NCBI GenBank assembly: GCA_949825065.1
Contig: OX463846.1
Coordinates: 13,267,753 to 13,331,752 of the forward strand
Source of the DNA: Odontocerum albicorne
Lineage: Eukaryota; Arthropoda; Insecta; Trichoptera; Odontoceridae
Length of the DNA stretch: 64,000 bases
Direction: 5' to 3'
Of this stretch, positions 1-11,628 are shown piece by piece. Under the pieces are notes generated by a model. That model was not told the DNA's origin and made no database searches. It saw nothing but the letters and a program-made list of their open reading frames with translations. The position numbers and the translations under genes were made by a program. Numbering within the stretch: the stretch's first letter is position 1; every line of letters starts with the position of its first letter.

Positions 1-145
1 GACTTAAAAAATATCCTAAGAAAAAAAAGTTTAAAAAGATTAAAAAAACAGAAGTTTAAAAGACACTCATAAAAAAATACAGTCGTCTTAAAGATACTCA
101 AAAATACAGAAGTTTAAAAGATACTCAAAGAAAAATACAGTTGTG
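1..145. repeat. imperfect 58-bp tandem duplication, A-rich
   Basis: GAAGTTTAAAAGA recurs at 51 and 109, each followed by a variant of CACTCA/TACTCA and a poly-A/ATACAG stretch. About two decayed units are visible, and the left side runs off the window edge. No coding content is seen. Confidence 0.6.
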
Positions 146-2779
146 TTGATTTGTCAACACTTGGACAGTTTTGAATTCGTGATATCAAATGTTATTTCTA
201 TATATAATACATTTATTTCTAATTATTTTCCCCGTTTTGTGTTGGCTGAGAGATTGATGAAACTAACTAAAACTAAATCATATTTAATCCACATATTTTT
301 TCGTGTCGTGAAATTGTGTTATAAATAAGTGGTTATATTTGAAATAATAGTTTCACGCTACGTGCAGTATATTAGACGGCCACGGCTATTCATTTTTTAA
401 ACGATCTCATAAAAATGTCTCATATACGGAGCTTGTATCTATGAAGGGTAAATAATTTTATCGGACCGAATATGAGACAATACTGGTAAACACGCAACAT
501 TCAAACGACCAGAATTATAGCACACGTCAGAGTTTATAAAGTTTATTTTGAAAGTGGAAAATTTTAATTTAATGTTTTATAAAGTTTGAAAAAAGGTAAA
601 GATGTGTTCCTAGGTATTCGTAGTTTTTCACCGTATTGTATTAAATTTTCGCTTATCGTCATGTGGCAATCTCTTTTGATCAACCAGGGCAATATTAACG
701 AGACCGTAAAGAGAAACTAGACTAGAACCCTTTAAAAATACGGGTTTTAGTGAAAATGGTATATGTAACCCCTTATAAGTAAACATCTTTCATGTCGACT
801 AGCCACTGAGGTCGTCATATCGATTTTATTAAGTTTTTTGGAGTTTATAATTTGAAGTTAATACTTTTTGGAATTTTACTTTTTTTGTGGCTCTAAGCAT
901 TACTTGAATTAAAAATCGAAGAAATAAACATCGAATATTAAGTGATATATAGGTCTGAATTTTGTATACTAACAGTAAAAGAATAATATAGTATACATTT
1001 CTTTGCATTTTGATTGTAACTAGCTCACCCTGGCGGGTTTATGGTCCTGTGGCATTTGTGAATCAAGTGCCTAAAATGACCCTCTTGCCTGGACTATGAA
1101 AATCGACGAGTGTAGTCAGATTCAAGCGCAAAGAAGAAATTAATTTGTTTCATGTCCGAACAGTCAAACATAAACTGCAATTTATGGCAAGTCGGTTGGC
1201 ATGGGTATGTTGAGTATTGCGACATATATTGAGTATACGATTATTAACCAATTAGAACTCTTCAAGAAACAGATTACTTAGTAGAACTTAAAAAAACACC
1301 CCTTACCTAAAATGTTGACTGACATAAAAACGAGTTGAAGAGATGTTACGTTAGATGGAAACGGAGGATTATCAGAAACAGATAGGTTTTACCTGATAGT
1401 CTTAAGCTCATTGATATTTTTGGTCATCAAAGGGAAATTATAGCTTTGTAAATAAAGGTTTCGAGCATTATCTATAATTAATTATTATGTTTTTTTTCAA
1501 TTTATACAGACTGAGTCTGTAAAGTTTTAATAGAAAGACTTGTACTAGATTTCTCAGTTCACTTAGAATTGTTTACTACCTGTCAATTTTCTTTTCAATA
1601 AGTTATTTAAATGTGACTTAAGCAGTTGAAAAACACGCGAAATAGTCACATTAGTATGACGAACAGTTTCATGTCAAAAACATACCAAGAATAACCTAGC
1701 AAGGCTCACATTCGTATATATTTTAAATAAGTCATAAATGACATAAACTCTGGCTCATATCTGCATCGCATATATTGTATGATATTTTAATGTGACATGA
1801 AAATAATAATTAAAAAATCAAATTCGAATGGACGTGTATTCTGTTTAATTTCGTCATATGTCCTAAAGTGTATTGGACACATACTTGCTTTGTCAATAAA
1901 ACAGCTTGTATAGTATCTATGTTATATTGACTACGTTTGAAAACGTCACAGAGAACATTATCTCTCCCATTTGTAACAACAACGTGAATGTTTCATGAGA
2001 GTTCCAGTGCATGGAATCGCATGGGGCAGTTTTCAATTACAAGAGTCGTTATCCGCCAGGGTTCTTGGATTCACGACGCCTTTGCCTTCTTCCCCTTACA
2101 CCCCAATTGATCTGCCCGCCTCAACATGCGATACGATTTATTGTATCACCCTCACATACCCTCTTTACACTCTGGTCTCGTTGTCTCTGATTTACAAAGA
2201 TCCTGTTATTCAATATCTTTTCCTTGAAAATTTGAAACACTTATACGCTATGATGTTTTTATTTGATAAATTAAGCATTGTTATTTAAAGTGAACAAAAA
2301 TATTAGATTAAGTTTTTTCATCCAAAGATAATCAGTTGAAAATTGAACGTGCCATTTTTTTTCTTATCTAAAAAGGCACGAATAATCCTTTCGTGCCATT
2401 TTAGATCCTTTGTGAAGGCACTCCGAAAGGCTCAAACTAGGAAGAAATGGAAAATTGTCGTGGGTAGAGATGGGTAGATCATAATCCTCAGTTTCGAGAA
2501 ATCGATATTGAAGAAAAGTCCTGTTATTCGAAGATCCTGTTATTAAATTTTTAAGAGCTCTAGATGTAAGGCTGGGGAGTTATTCGACTTGGCTCTATTT
2601 AATACCATCAATGACCAGTTTGAAGGACAATATTGAACTTACAGTGTCAGCAATACGCCATATTACTATTGAAGTAAAATGATAACGGTTACACATTCAA
2701 ATATATTTTGTTAATCCTTTTTCATTTTTTCCACTATCACCCTACATATTTCATCAGGAAAACAAGTATGACATAAAAT
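146..2779. other. A+T-rich spacer, no gene seen
   Basis: No recognisable gene, RNA or mobile element was found. The longest plus-strand frame (1995-2288, 97 codons) lies in a slightly GC-richer patch and has no recognisable domain; its second half is hydrophobic low-complexity sequence. I regard it as chance. Confidence 0.5.
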
Positions 2780-2945
2780 ACCTCCATCCAAGTTGGACGT
2801 CAAAATAACTATTAAGCGATGTATAACTGTTGTAATAGTTCTTATACGGGGGTTGGAGGGTTAACCCAACGGTCCCGAGACCTGTGAAATACTGGAGTCT
2901 TTTATAAGAATATCTGCACCTTACAAACTACCGAAAAAATACCAT
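2780..2945. repeat. dispersed repeat D1, copy 1
   Basis: The stretch CCTCCATCCA at 2781 recurs near 31398. The later stretch (CCCAACGG, CCGA, then GAATATCTG and ACTACC) recurs in the same order at 32115-32205. The family is unknown and has no coding signature. It was found by comparing distant parts of the window by eye. Confidence 0.45.
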
Positions 2946-3447
2946 ATGAAAAATATAGTTTTTTCCTCTTTGCTCCGCAATCTCATAAGATTAATTATAT
3001 GATAAAAACATACGTGATGACTTTATTTTATATTTTTACCTTTAAAATCATTCTTGAATGATATTTTCTCCGTTTTTCAACCCAGCTTAAATTCTCCATG
3101 ATGATGAACGATTTCTTTAATAATTTCGCAAACTCTCTTAACGTTTTCACATTATAACATATTTAATTTAAGACTTGGGGTATACGAGATTTAAAAAAAA
3201 ACTGTGTCTCCAAATATATTTAGATTTGAATACTCCCTTGGTTAGGACATGCACGCAGAATGGCAGTAAAGTATTCTAAAGGACGTCGACGAGTATAGCG
3301 TCTTGTAGAGAAAGACCCAGATCACTGAAGGTGAATTCAGAAGAATAATTTATTAAATATTATTTATTTACTTTGGGAATTTAAAAAAATGTAATTAATG
3401 ACCATTAAAATATTTTATGATTTATTTTTTTTAAATTACAATTGTTA

Positions 3448-3768
3448 GTTTACTTCATATTAATGTTCTAAGAGGTTACATTATTCATACAACTTTAACC
3501 CAAATCATTGCACATTAAAAAAATCATTCCGAAGTACAATAATTTTTCAACGTTTTGCCTCAAATCTAACATAATCGACAGTTAATTTGTAATATTTTTA
3601 CATGCCAAATATACAACTCTTGGTTTATTTCATACTAAGGTTTCAACTAGCTACTATTCATGCAATTTGAATATAAATCGATGCACATTCAAACAATCCA
3701 TTCCAAAGTTCAATAATTTTTCAATGTCTTACCTCAAATCTATCATAATCGAAAAGTGTATACTGGGG
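3448..3768. repeat. 173-bp tandem duplication (2 diverged units)
   Basis: The TGCACATT-containing block at 3509 is repeated at 3682. Each is followed by CATTCC, then AATAATTTTTCAA, then CCTCAAATCTA and CATAATCGA. The offset is 173 bp and the units differ at many positions, so this is an old duplication or a two-unit relic of a satellite. Confidence 0.7.
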
Positions 3769-4060
3769 CAATATGCAGAAAATTTATCAGACGTCTTGCG
3801 GATGGGGGTTGAACCAACCCTTAGATCTGAGGGGGTTCTCTAAAGATTTATGCGCCCCCTCGGGGTCGGGCCCCTTGCTACGCCCCTGGGCGCACCCCCA
3901 TATTTCACCATGGACAGATTTAAAGAAATTCACACAGAGCCGGCAGATTTATGGCCAGAAGAGATACAACCCTCGCCATTTTTTGGCTGGATCGTTTGTA
4001 CTGGGGACGATCGCGACACGGGGAGGTGGCGAATTTTGCCAAATTTATTGGAGCTGACGT
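3769..4060. other. GC-rich island without a recognisable gene
   Basis: This block is clearly richer in G+C than its surroundings (for example CGCCCCCTCGGGG, then CGGGCCCCTTGCTACG). Two overlapping plus-strand frames cover it (3773-4057 and 3850-4122), but neither shows a known domain and the frame choice is ambiguous. Phrases like GCTACGCCCCTG are common in transposon-derived sequence, so a decayed mobile element is the likeliest explanation. A short conserved exon cannot be excluded. Confidence 0.3.
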
Positions 4061-4474
4061 GTGAGATTTTTTATGTCCTTCCTTACTTGCATTTTAAAGA
4101 AATGGAGATGGTTGCTGTATAAGTATATTGATAAATTTTATATATGAGTTACAAATTCAAGTGCTTAGCATCAATTTCTGAGAGAAAATAATCTCTAAAA
4201 CATTCCAAGATCTTGAAAAACATAAATTGAAATTTAGATACTTGTATTCAGTTATTAATCATATAAACTAACCGTAAATTGAATAGTAAAAATAAAATGA
4301 ATAAAATAATATGTAACCACAGGGATTAAATTATGGATACTCGAGTGGAGAGGTCATGTTGCTAGGGGTAGTGATGCAAGACTGTCAAGACTGCCTGCTA
4401 TACCTGTGACGTCCCCTTCTAACATGGATCGATGGTGTCCAAAAAATGAAGCAAGTGTAGGTGTCGATGATTGG

Positions 4475-4670
4475 AGACAACCTCTGTGGTTTAGTTAGTA
4501 AGAGACAACTTCCATCGGGGATTTCTGTTTCGATTCCCGATGATATCCAAAAAAGGGATCTCAGTCTGGTAAAGTGTTTGTCTGGTAACAATATTCACAC
4601 GCATTCGTTTTTTTTTCTTACGACTTGATACACATACGAGTATTGTTGCCTTTTCGCGTGCGAAGTAGTA
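4475..4670 (+). mobile_element. tRNA-derived SINE, family A
   Basis: The tRNA-like head has an A-box-like GGTTTAGTTAGTAAGA and a B-box-like TTTCGATTCCCG (about 4527). It is followed by the family's conserved body, CTCAGTCTGGT, then CTGGTAACAATATTCACACG. The same order of motifs occurs at 19303 and 25307. It was presumably transcribed once by RNA polymerase III and moved by a partner LINE; this copy is decayed. Confidence 0.75.
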
Positions 4671-5846
4671 TTGCCAATTTGTTTAATGACAAACTGCAAG
4701 CTTCATGCCTACTCCAATGGTTCTAAGTCGAAGAAAATGTTGGAGGTGAAGATAATGTTAACTCCCATCCACGTTTTTCAATAAGTCTGAAATAATTATT
4801 GAAAAGAGACAAGCCCACCTGGAAGTTGACAAAGAAGTTGGATTAAGACTTCCATGAACTGTAATGCCAACGGAATGAATCGTTATTTTTTTATTAATAT
4901 TCTTTGATAGTCCATACTGATTTTTTTTTAAATCAAACAACTCTGTAAATTGTAATTAAAAAAACATAATAATTTAACTTTCTTAGCTTTAAAATAAATT
5001 AGCATTTACAGCAGCTCTATTTTCAACCGCTAATATGTAATTGAAACATAATTAATTAATTTATGCGGAACAATTTACACTTAATTCACGAAATGGCAAT
5101 TAAAATATGTAATTTCTTTGTCGTGAGGAATATTTCGCAATCATATACAACAATTAAATCTTACTTACGTAAATTTCATACTGACTCGTATCGAGCGAGG
5201 GTCATACGGTTAGACGTGAGAGTTTTAATAAATTTTGAAAATTGCATTTGTAATTACTGTACTGGATGCAGTCAACCGAGCTGATGGTGTTTAAGATGGA
5301 TGCGTGTGCGTCCATTAATTTATATTCGAGCCGCGAGCGACATTTGCAATGGCCGATGCTTGGTTGTATATTAAAAGGAAGATTGACAGATATCGAGTGA
5401 ATTGATCTCCATCACGTTCAAGTTTTTTCTTTAAAACTCTCATTAATTCTTCACCAACGGCGTTATCGAAGATAATAATACATGAATAATGAAAATCTAT
5501 GTAATTTTGGTGGTAAAATAATATTTTATATATGTAATGAAATTTTATAAAGTTTATACATAATTGTTTTTAATTTAAAAAAAAAGACATGTCTAAACGG
5601 AAAAGAAAAAAATAATACTTTGATTTATATCAGCAGAAGAATGAGTCACAGCAAAATATTTGATACTGTCCACATAAAACAACGAATAAAGTATACACCA
5701 TTTATTGATCGAGTAAAGAGATGCAAGAGAAGTCGACCTAAGATACTCAGAAGTACCATAAGGATGAATCAATGGAAATAATTAGAAGTGGTCAACTTCC
5801 GATAGTAGTAACTACTTACAACAAGTGCTCAAATTATTGTCCTACA
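4671..5846. other. A+T-rich spacer
   Basis: No gene is seen. Small frames (60-73 codons, for example 5063-5284) have no domain or composition typical of coding sequence. Confidence 0.5.
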
Positions 5847-6030
5847 GTGAGGTGCATGGCCACGCGGTCCGCTCTGGACGTCCGAGCGGAAGATCGCCAA
5901 TTCGAGCTCAACGTATGCTACTTCCCTCGAATGACACATGCATTTTCTGTCTAGTATTCGGAAGCATAAGGATTTATATGACTTTGGTCACAGATATTCT
6001 TTAAAAAAAATCGTATCCACTTTATGGCAG
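5847..6030 (+). mobile_element. tRNA-derived SINE, family B
   Basis: The tRNA-like head has TGGCCACGCGGT as A box and GATCGCCAATTCGAGCTC as a mutated B box. It is followed by CTACTTCCCTCGAATGACAC, then CGGAAGCATAAGG and ATGACTTTGGTCA. The same modules, in opposite orientation, make up 19466-19885 and 48370-48745. This copy is truncated at the 3' end at about 6030. Confidence 0.7.
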
Positions 6031-7020
6031 CTGTCTATCAACGAAATTGAATGGAGTCGCATCATTCCCTTTGACCATTAGAATAAATCTACGCAATTGT
6101 TGCAACATACTCGTATATTAAATGAGAACAACCCGATCCTAGACGCGCACTCGCTCCCGCAGACGTCACAGATATTTGGTAACCCTGACGCATATATGCA
6201 GCACGCTGATTGTTTCTCACACGTCTAGGTGTTGAGACGCCATTAACTCGAGAACAGATAACTCTCCCCTTTCCACGATCTTGAGCCACCTGCGCCTAGT
6301 CTTCAGGTGGCCCGGATAAAGTTAGCGACTTTTTCAGACGGTCCTTATAGGGCTTTCCCTGCTCACCAACCCTTGGCTTGCCCATTACTTCCCCGTTTAA
6401 GATGCGTTTAGAGAACATCACCACTCGTAAATAGAATGATCTTGTTGAAATAATTTTCGGATATTTTCCATATCTCGATGGATAAATTGAAAATTGAACT
6501 CCTTAATAAACTTTACAGGCACAACAGGGCCACTTCACAGGGAAGCATGACTATCGTTGTTTCTGTTGGCATTATATAATATTAAGACTTTTACTAAATT
6601 TTATTTCTTGTTATTTGTTATAATTGGGTTAAATTAATAAGTTCTTAGACTATAAGTTTATGATTATGAAATTTTTTTTTAACTTTTTGGATAATGAAAA
6701 CCATTTCACTAGAGCAAGGTCTGTGACGAATTTTTCTCCTTTCTTAATCACAAATTTCATATATTTGTCCTAAATACAACAATACTTAAAAAATACAAAT
6801 GTTAAGTGCAAATTAAAGAAGTAGACATTGTAAAGGAAGTCCATGGAAAACATGGATGAATCTTAAAAAAAACGTTTGTTTCACTTTGTGGTGTCATGTT
6901 AATTAATTTTTAATAAAACTAATAAAACACTTAATTTTTCATTTGTATTCACTAATGTTTCATATAAAGTATTGTATCTACTTAATTTAACTAAAGAAAA
7001 ATAATTGTTTGGTTTATTTT
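6031..7020. other. spacer with a GC-richer patch at 6090-6390
   Basis: The patch at 6090-6390 is more GC-rich and CpG-containing than the rest, but no protein family or RNA fold was recognised on either strand. The remainder is A+T-rich. Confidence 0.4.
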
Positions 7021-7210
7021 ATTAAAAATTATAGCCAGGCTGGATCAAGCAATATCTTAAAAGACGGAAAAGTGGCATGTTAGAGACATTTTAGGAGTTT
7101 TATGAGAATATGTATGAATGTGGAAGAGCCAAAGGATGAGGCAAGGGATAGGAAAATCTGGTGTTCTGTCTTCTCTGCCTATGCTGACAGGGAAATTATA
7201 TGATGATATG
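7021..7210 (+). pseudogene. non-LTR retrotransposon (LINE family X) 3' end
   Basis: The end of a reverse-transcriptase reading frame is recognisable. CTGGATCAA gives the LDQ of the usual GRPRKxWLDQ motif. Further on, ATGAATGTGGAAGAG, then GGATAGGAAA, TGGTGTTCTG and GCTGACAGGGAAAT read as MNVEE, DRK, WCSV and ADRE with frameshifts. The same ordered segments occur at about ten other places in the window on both strands. It is a dead, 5'-truncated copy. Confidence 0.6.
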
Positions 7211-7340
7211 TATGTATTATATGTGCTAAAACACTGAGCTGTAATATTTACACTTTGTAGTCACATCTTTACACACACGTGAATCCTAAGCCATAACATA
7301 TAATTGAAGTAAATCGATTTTGTTTTTATTTCGTCCACTT

Positions 7341-7648
7341 CAAACACATGATAATAAGAATAAAAACACAACAACAATTTGTCACAATCTCAAACACATA
7401 TGATAATAAGAATAAAAACACTACAGCAATCTGTCACGATCGCAAACACATGATAATATGAATAAAAACACTACAGCAATCTGTCAGGATCTCAAACACA
7501 TAATAGTAAGAATAAAAACACTACAACAATCTGTCACGATCTCAAACACATGGTAATAAGAATAAAAACACTACAGCAATCTGTCACGATCTCAAACACA
7601 TATGAAAATAAGAATAAAAACACTACAGCAATCTGTCACGATCTCAAA
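7341..7648. repeat. ~51-bp minisatellite, six units
   Basis: CAAACACA starts units at 7341, 7391, 7443, 7493, 7543 and 7593. Each unit contains AATAAAAACACTACA and CTGTCACGATCT. The spacing of 50-52 bp is nearly constant and divergence between units is low, so expansion was recent. The whole unit is conserved with no unique spacer between units, so this is not a CRISPR array. Confidence 0.9.
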
Positions 7649-8489
7649 ATTTCCATTTTCTTACATATTTCGGTTTTACTAACAAAAAAATCCTTATGCT
7701 GCTGATTCACTACTCTTAAATATCAGTAAAATACCATTGATATTAAATGTGGTGCTATTTTATATTCTTATTTTATTTAGACGTCATGCACTCTTCAAGA
7801 TGCGAGTGCTGACGACTATCGCAGTAACACTACAAGATGTTAATTACTACTTGACAGAGCGCTAATAATGTGTTTATGGTTTATAAACGAGTTCTGCAAT
7901 TATATGGAAGAGATAGGCGTGCGAACCACTGAACAGACTAGGTATCTGCTTTTAATTACGTTACGCGACTATTTCATCCTATTTCCAAGAAGTTCTTAGC
8001 GTAAGAACAATCTGTTGATGACTTTGTTGATGAATATTGTGAAATGAGAGTTGTTCTCATACACCATAATTATATTAACTATTCTATTTTAAGGTCTGGT
8101 TTAGAAAGGTGGAGAGAAAATTTCTTAAGCACATCATAATAATAAAATTTTATTAAGTGTTGTTTCTTTAGTAAAATGTACCATATTGCTACTGTTGTAA
8201 AATATAAATGGGAATATAATGTTTATCAGTTAGTGAATCTACATAAATTTTTTGCCAACTTGTATGTGCGTATTTATCATTAAATATTCGAGTGCAATTA
8301 CTTATATTTTTAAATAAGTTTTAAATATATTTATATTTATACATGTTAACAATTATCATTTTTGTGCGATTTCATGGCAATTACAATTATGATATTTTTA
8401 AAAACAAATTTTACTATCAATTATTTTACGTATATTTTTTTAAAGCAGGAGTAAATCCTACAGCTAGAAGAGTATACTCGTATAATTGA
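7649..8489. other. A+T-rich spacer
   Basis: No gene, RNA or element is recognised. Confidence 0.5.
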
Positions 8490-8730
8490 AAATAGTCGAC
8501 CTAATCTATTTGATAAAGTTATTAATGATTCACACATTTACTAAAGGCTTTAAGTCATTCACCAATTTATTACTTAAGAACTGAATGACTTATTTTATTT
8601 CCATGTCATAACTATAAGCTAACTTAATTTTAATTTCCTACACGTAACTTTGATTTAAATGTTTAATTTCTTATGAATAGTTAACGTCTACATACTAACT
8701 CATAACTAGATAAAAATTGTTACTACTGAT
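8490..8730 (+). repeat. dispersed repeat D4, copy 1
   Basis: It matches the reverse complement of about 24020-24290. Shared ordered blocks are AAAGGCTTTA, CACCAATTTAT, CTTAAGA, CATAACTAT and the long block CTTAATTTTAATTTCCTAC. The family is unknown and no termini could be defined. Confidence 0.6.
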
Positions 8731-9089
8731 TATCTTAATATCTATTATTTAAAGTCGACTTACATATGATATTTGCTCTAAAGCAGTTTAGTTCGGGAGT
8801 CAATGAAGATTGAAAATATAATGTGTGACAGTATTCCTCCCTGCGGGACATCTGCCGTCTGCAGGAACAAATTGAGCTATTATTGGTTCGAAAATTTTAC
8901 CTGATGTCAACTTGTAATTTACGTATGTGGTTTCGTTTGTAAGACTTTTTTGTTAAATCTCTTTGAGACAACTTTACGTTTCCAAGTTAAGGTGGTTAGT
9001 TAGAAGAAATTGCTTTAAACCAATAAGCTTAGCAAATGTACAATGAAACATAATCATGTACACTAAAGTATAATATATTAAAAAAAAAT
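8731..9089. other. A+T-rich spacer
   Basis: Nothing recognisable. Confidence 0.4.
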
Positions 9090-9265
9090 AAGACGCCCGT
9101 ATCGCAACCTGTGGAATGCGGGTTTGTATCCCATTAGTACTTATTTAAAAAAAAGGTTTTAGGGTGGTGCTACCCCCTTTGAATGACAGCCATTTTCCGC
9201 CTAGTTTTCATGGGTATAAGGATACCTATGACTTCGGTCATATCTATTATTAAAAAATTGGCTTC
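9090..9265 (+). mobile_element. decayed tRNA-derived SINE, family B-like
   Basis: The remnant head GACGCCCGTATCG is followed by a B-box-like GGTTTGTATCCCA. After that come GGTGCTACCCCCTTTGAATG, TATAAGGATACC and ATGACTTCGGTCAT, the same sequence of modules as the family B copies at 5847 and 48370. The head differs enough that this may be a mosaic of families A and B. Confidence 0.55.
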
Positions 9266-9730
9266 TCAATTACTTCAAAGCGTTTTAATTTTGAATCAAA
9301 TGGATTGATGACAATGATGAATAAAATATTGTGTTATTTACGTCGTGTGTATACATGATAGATAAAATATGTACGAAGGACATACATTGTTAACAATAAA
9401 GACAAGAATGCGTAGTATTATAACAATAAATCAGTGTTCATTTTACATAATTGCAACAATAATGAGTACATACTCTTAATAAATCCATCGTCAAACAATA
9501 TTATCATAATCTTTAATTTACATGAGTACATTTACATTTATTTCTGATATAAAGTGCCATTACGTATTATATTAAGTGCCATGCAATTTATACAGAACTT
9601 CATGTTTATGTGTTTATCTAGTTATATAAATAGCATTAAAAAAACAGCAGTAAATTGGCTCAATGGGACATTTTTAATTATATTATATTGTACTATAAAT
9701 AATTACCTCGATTTATCCGAAATGCTCTCA
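9266..9730. other. A+T-rich spacer
   Basis: No gene is seen. A 61-codon frame at 9554-9739 has no recognisable motif. Confidence 0.4.
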
Positions 9731-10078
9731 AGTTATTAGACTATATCCTCAAAAGCGATGGGTGACGATAATATTTCGATTGTATTCATCTCCTTCATTA
9801 TCGACGCTATTCTTCCTATCATAACACATATTATAAATTTTTCTTTGTCTACTAGCAGCTTTCCTAGTGTGTGGAAGAAGGCTCGAATCATTCCGATCCC
9901 GAAAATTGTCTCACCCCCGTCATATGAAGATTTTAGGCCCATATCTATTCTGCCCACATTATCTAAAGTTAATGAAATAATTGTTCATATACAAATTGAC
10001 TCCCACCTTAATCAATTTGAATAGTTTAATCCATTGCAGCCAGGATTTCGTCCGGGACATAGTACCACGACAGTGATG
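9731..10078 (+). pseudogene. jockey-type LINE reverse transcriptase fragment
   Basis: Reading plus-strand from about 9740, the frame carries SSKAMGDDNIS, a degraded form of the usual KSPGPDGI block at the start of non-LTR reverse transcriptases. It continues with ILPIITHIINFSL, then FPSVWKKARIIPIPK and YEDFRPISILPTLSK, the classic W-K-x-A-x-V-x-P-I-x-K and RPIS-L-P-x-x-SK blocks. After a stop at about 10022 it continues in the same frame with LQPGFRPGHSTTT, the Q-x-GFR-x-x-HST block. So domains 0 to 2 are present; the YADD active site and everything after is missing. The order and wording fit jockey/CR1-like elements. The stop codon and truncation make it a dead copy. Confidence 0.88.
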
Positions 10079-10091
10079 TGTCAGAGCTGTA

Positions 10092-10185
10092 TTGTTGTGT
10101 TTACTGCGGACTTTTATTTGGAAAATTGATATAAAATATGTTTATAGGAGTAGTAAGTATTTAGTACCGTAAATAACTTATTTAC
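10092..10185. repeat. dispersed repeat D2, copy 1
   Basis: TTGTGTTTA, ACTTTT, GAAAATTGATATAAAAT, AGTAAG and TAGT recur in order at 44645-44725. It lies directly after the jockey-type fragment, so it may be part of a LINE, but the second copy does not confirm that. Confidence 0.5.
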
Positions 10186-10354
10186 AAGCACCGTTTTATA
10201 ATAGTTCAGAAACTTTATAAAAAAACTGAAACCGTGTATGGAGTAAATCGTGTTGTATAAAATATCAATTGATCTATGTATGTACAACTTTCGGTGAATT
10301 TCGAAGCCAGATCCTGGATTTGTTTTTAAAAATGTACGATATATAGATTTAAAA

Positions 10355-10520
10355 GTGACGACTTCTTTAGCCTAGTTGTGGGTTCGATTCCCGTTGAAAC
10401 CTAGATTTTATCAAAAAGAATTTCAGTCTGGTTTTAATGTAAGTTTGGTTGCAAGAGGTCGCCTCATGGGAAACCCATCAGTATGTTTTGTGTAGAACGA
10501 GAGCGTAAACAATATATTTA
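10355..10520 (+). mobile_element. tRNA-derived SINE, family A, deleted head
   Basis: GACGACTTCTTTAGCCTAGTTG (A-box region, about 10368) is joined almost directly to the B box GGTTCGATTCCCG at 10381, so the anticodon-arm equivalent is deleted. The body follows: AACCTAGATTTTATC, then TTTCAGTCTGGTTT. Confidence 0.75.
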
Positions 10521-10696
10521 TTGTATACGATAAATATAAATTAAACATGAAAAAAAATCAAATGAAAAATGACTTAATAGGACGGTATTTATTATAATTT
10601 AAAATATTTATTAATCTACGTTTAATTTTTGTATAACTTTTTGTAGGCCTATTCATACTTTGTTTTAAAACTAGCAAGTAAATTATATAACTTTAA

Positions 10697-10800
10697 AAGT
10701 GATAGCCTTCGTATCCTAGTTGGTGAGACCCCCCCGTCTTCCCACATGGGGGTTGCAAATTCTATTTCCGTTGTTACCTAGATTTTTTTAATCCTCCAAA
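10697..10800 (+). mobile_element. tRNA-derived SINE, family A, 5' part
   Basis: The head GATAGCCTTCGTATCCTAG runs into TTGGTGAGAC, then a degraded B box (GGTTGCAAATTCTA) and the junction TTACCTAGATTTTT. The 3' body is missing and a LINE family X tail begins soon after. Confidence 0.7.
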
Positions 10801-10822
10801 AATATCAACTGAAGTATATGTA

Positions 10823-10990
10823 AGAAGTATGAGAAACTAAGAGCATGTATGGTGAGAGTATGTATGAATGTGGAAATTTGAGAGCTGTGCCCATGGATAG
10901 AAAGGCGTGGGTACTACGGAACATGGCGTGTCCTACGGTGTCCTCCAAAAGAAACATGGCGTGATGGTATGCATGTGTAGTAACTTGGCC
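10823..10990 (+). pseudogene. LINE family X 3' end, heavily decayed
   Basis: AGAGCATGTATGGTGAGAGT, then ATGTATGAATGTGGAA, GGATAGAAAGGCGTGG and a terminal ATGGCGTGATGGTATG match the 3' end of the family X copies at 7021 and 15235. A short internal duplication of the ACATGGCGTG segment is present (about 10920 and 10953). Confidence 0.5.
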
Positions 10991-11301
10991 AATAAATTAA
11001 AATAAATGCATTAAATTGCAACAAACTTGTCTCCAATGTCGAACGCCCGCATGAACGAGTGCAAGGCGGGTGCGTGCCTTTGTTAAATAATAATAACTTT
11101 ATTTCCGTTTCACAACATTGTTTGTTTAATATTACTTTAAAACTTTCTACATGAACTAAAGTTCCGATTAAAAAATATTTCGGATTATTTCTTCCATATT
11201 GACAATTTGACAGGTGCTTAGCAATAATTAAATGTAAGGGTTAAAAAAGGTAATTTAAAAAAAATTTGAACGGCCAAATGAATATTTTAATATAAAATTT
11301 A

Positions 11302-11628
11302 CAAATAGCATTCAACATTGAGATCTAAGCAGTGTAACATTGAAATATCGGGAAAGAAGTTTCATGTTTCTCCGATAGTTTACAAACAAAATTCAACATT
11401 GATATGTAAACAGTATTACATTGGAATAGCGGGAAAGAAGTTTCACATTTCTCAGATAGTTCACAAACAAAATTCAGCGTTGGTATGTATGTTAAGCATT
11501 ATTACATTAGAATATCGGGAAATAAGTTTCACGTTTCTGAGATAGTTTACAAACAAAATTCAACATTGATATATAAGCAGTATTACATTGGAATATCGGG
11601 AAAGAAGTTTCACGTTTCTCAGATAGAT
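11302..11628. repeat. 81-bp minisatellite, four units
   Basis: TTCAACATTG (or one variant) marks units at 11311, 11392, 11473 and 11559, giving periods of 81, 81 and 86 bp; the last gap carries a 5-bp insertion. Each unit holds TATCGGGAAAGAAGTTTCA and GATAGTTTACAAACAAAATT. Because 81 is a multiple of three, the repeat keeps a frame open and yields a 27-residue repeated peptide (KQYYIGISGKKFH...). I take the frame as a by-product, since the 5-bp insertion breaks it and no gene context exists. Confidence 0.9.

Noticed and set aside
1995..2288. 97-codon frame in a GC-richer patch
   Set aside because: No known domain and a hydrophobic low-complexity end; not enough to call a gene.
7341..7648. 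Evenly spaced repeats resembling a CRISPR array
   Set aside because: The whole 51-bp unit is repeated with no unique spacers, and the context is eukaryotic.
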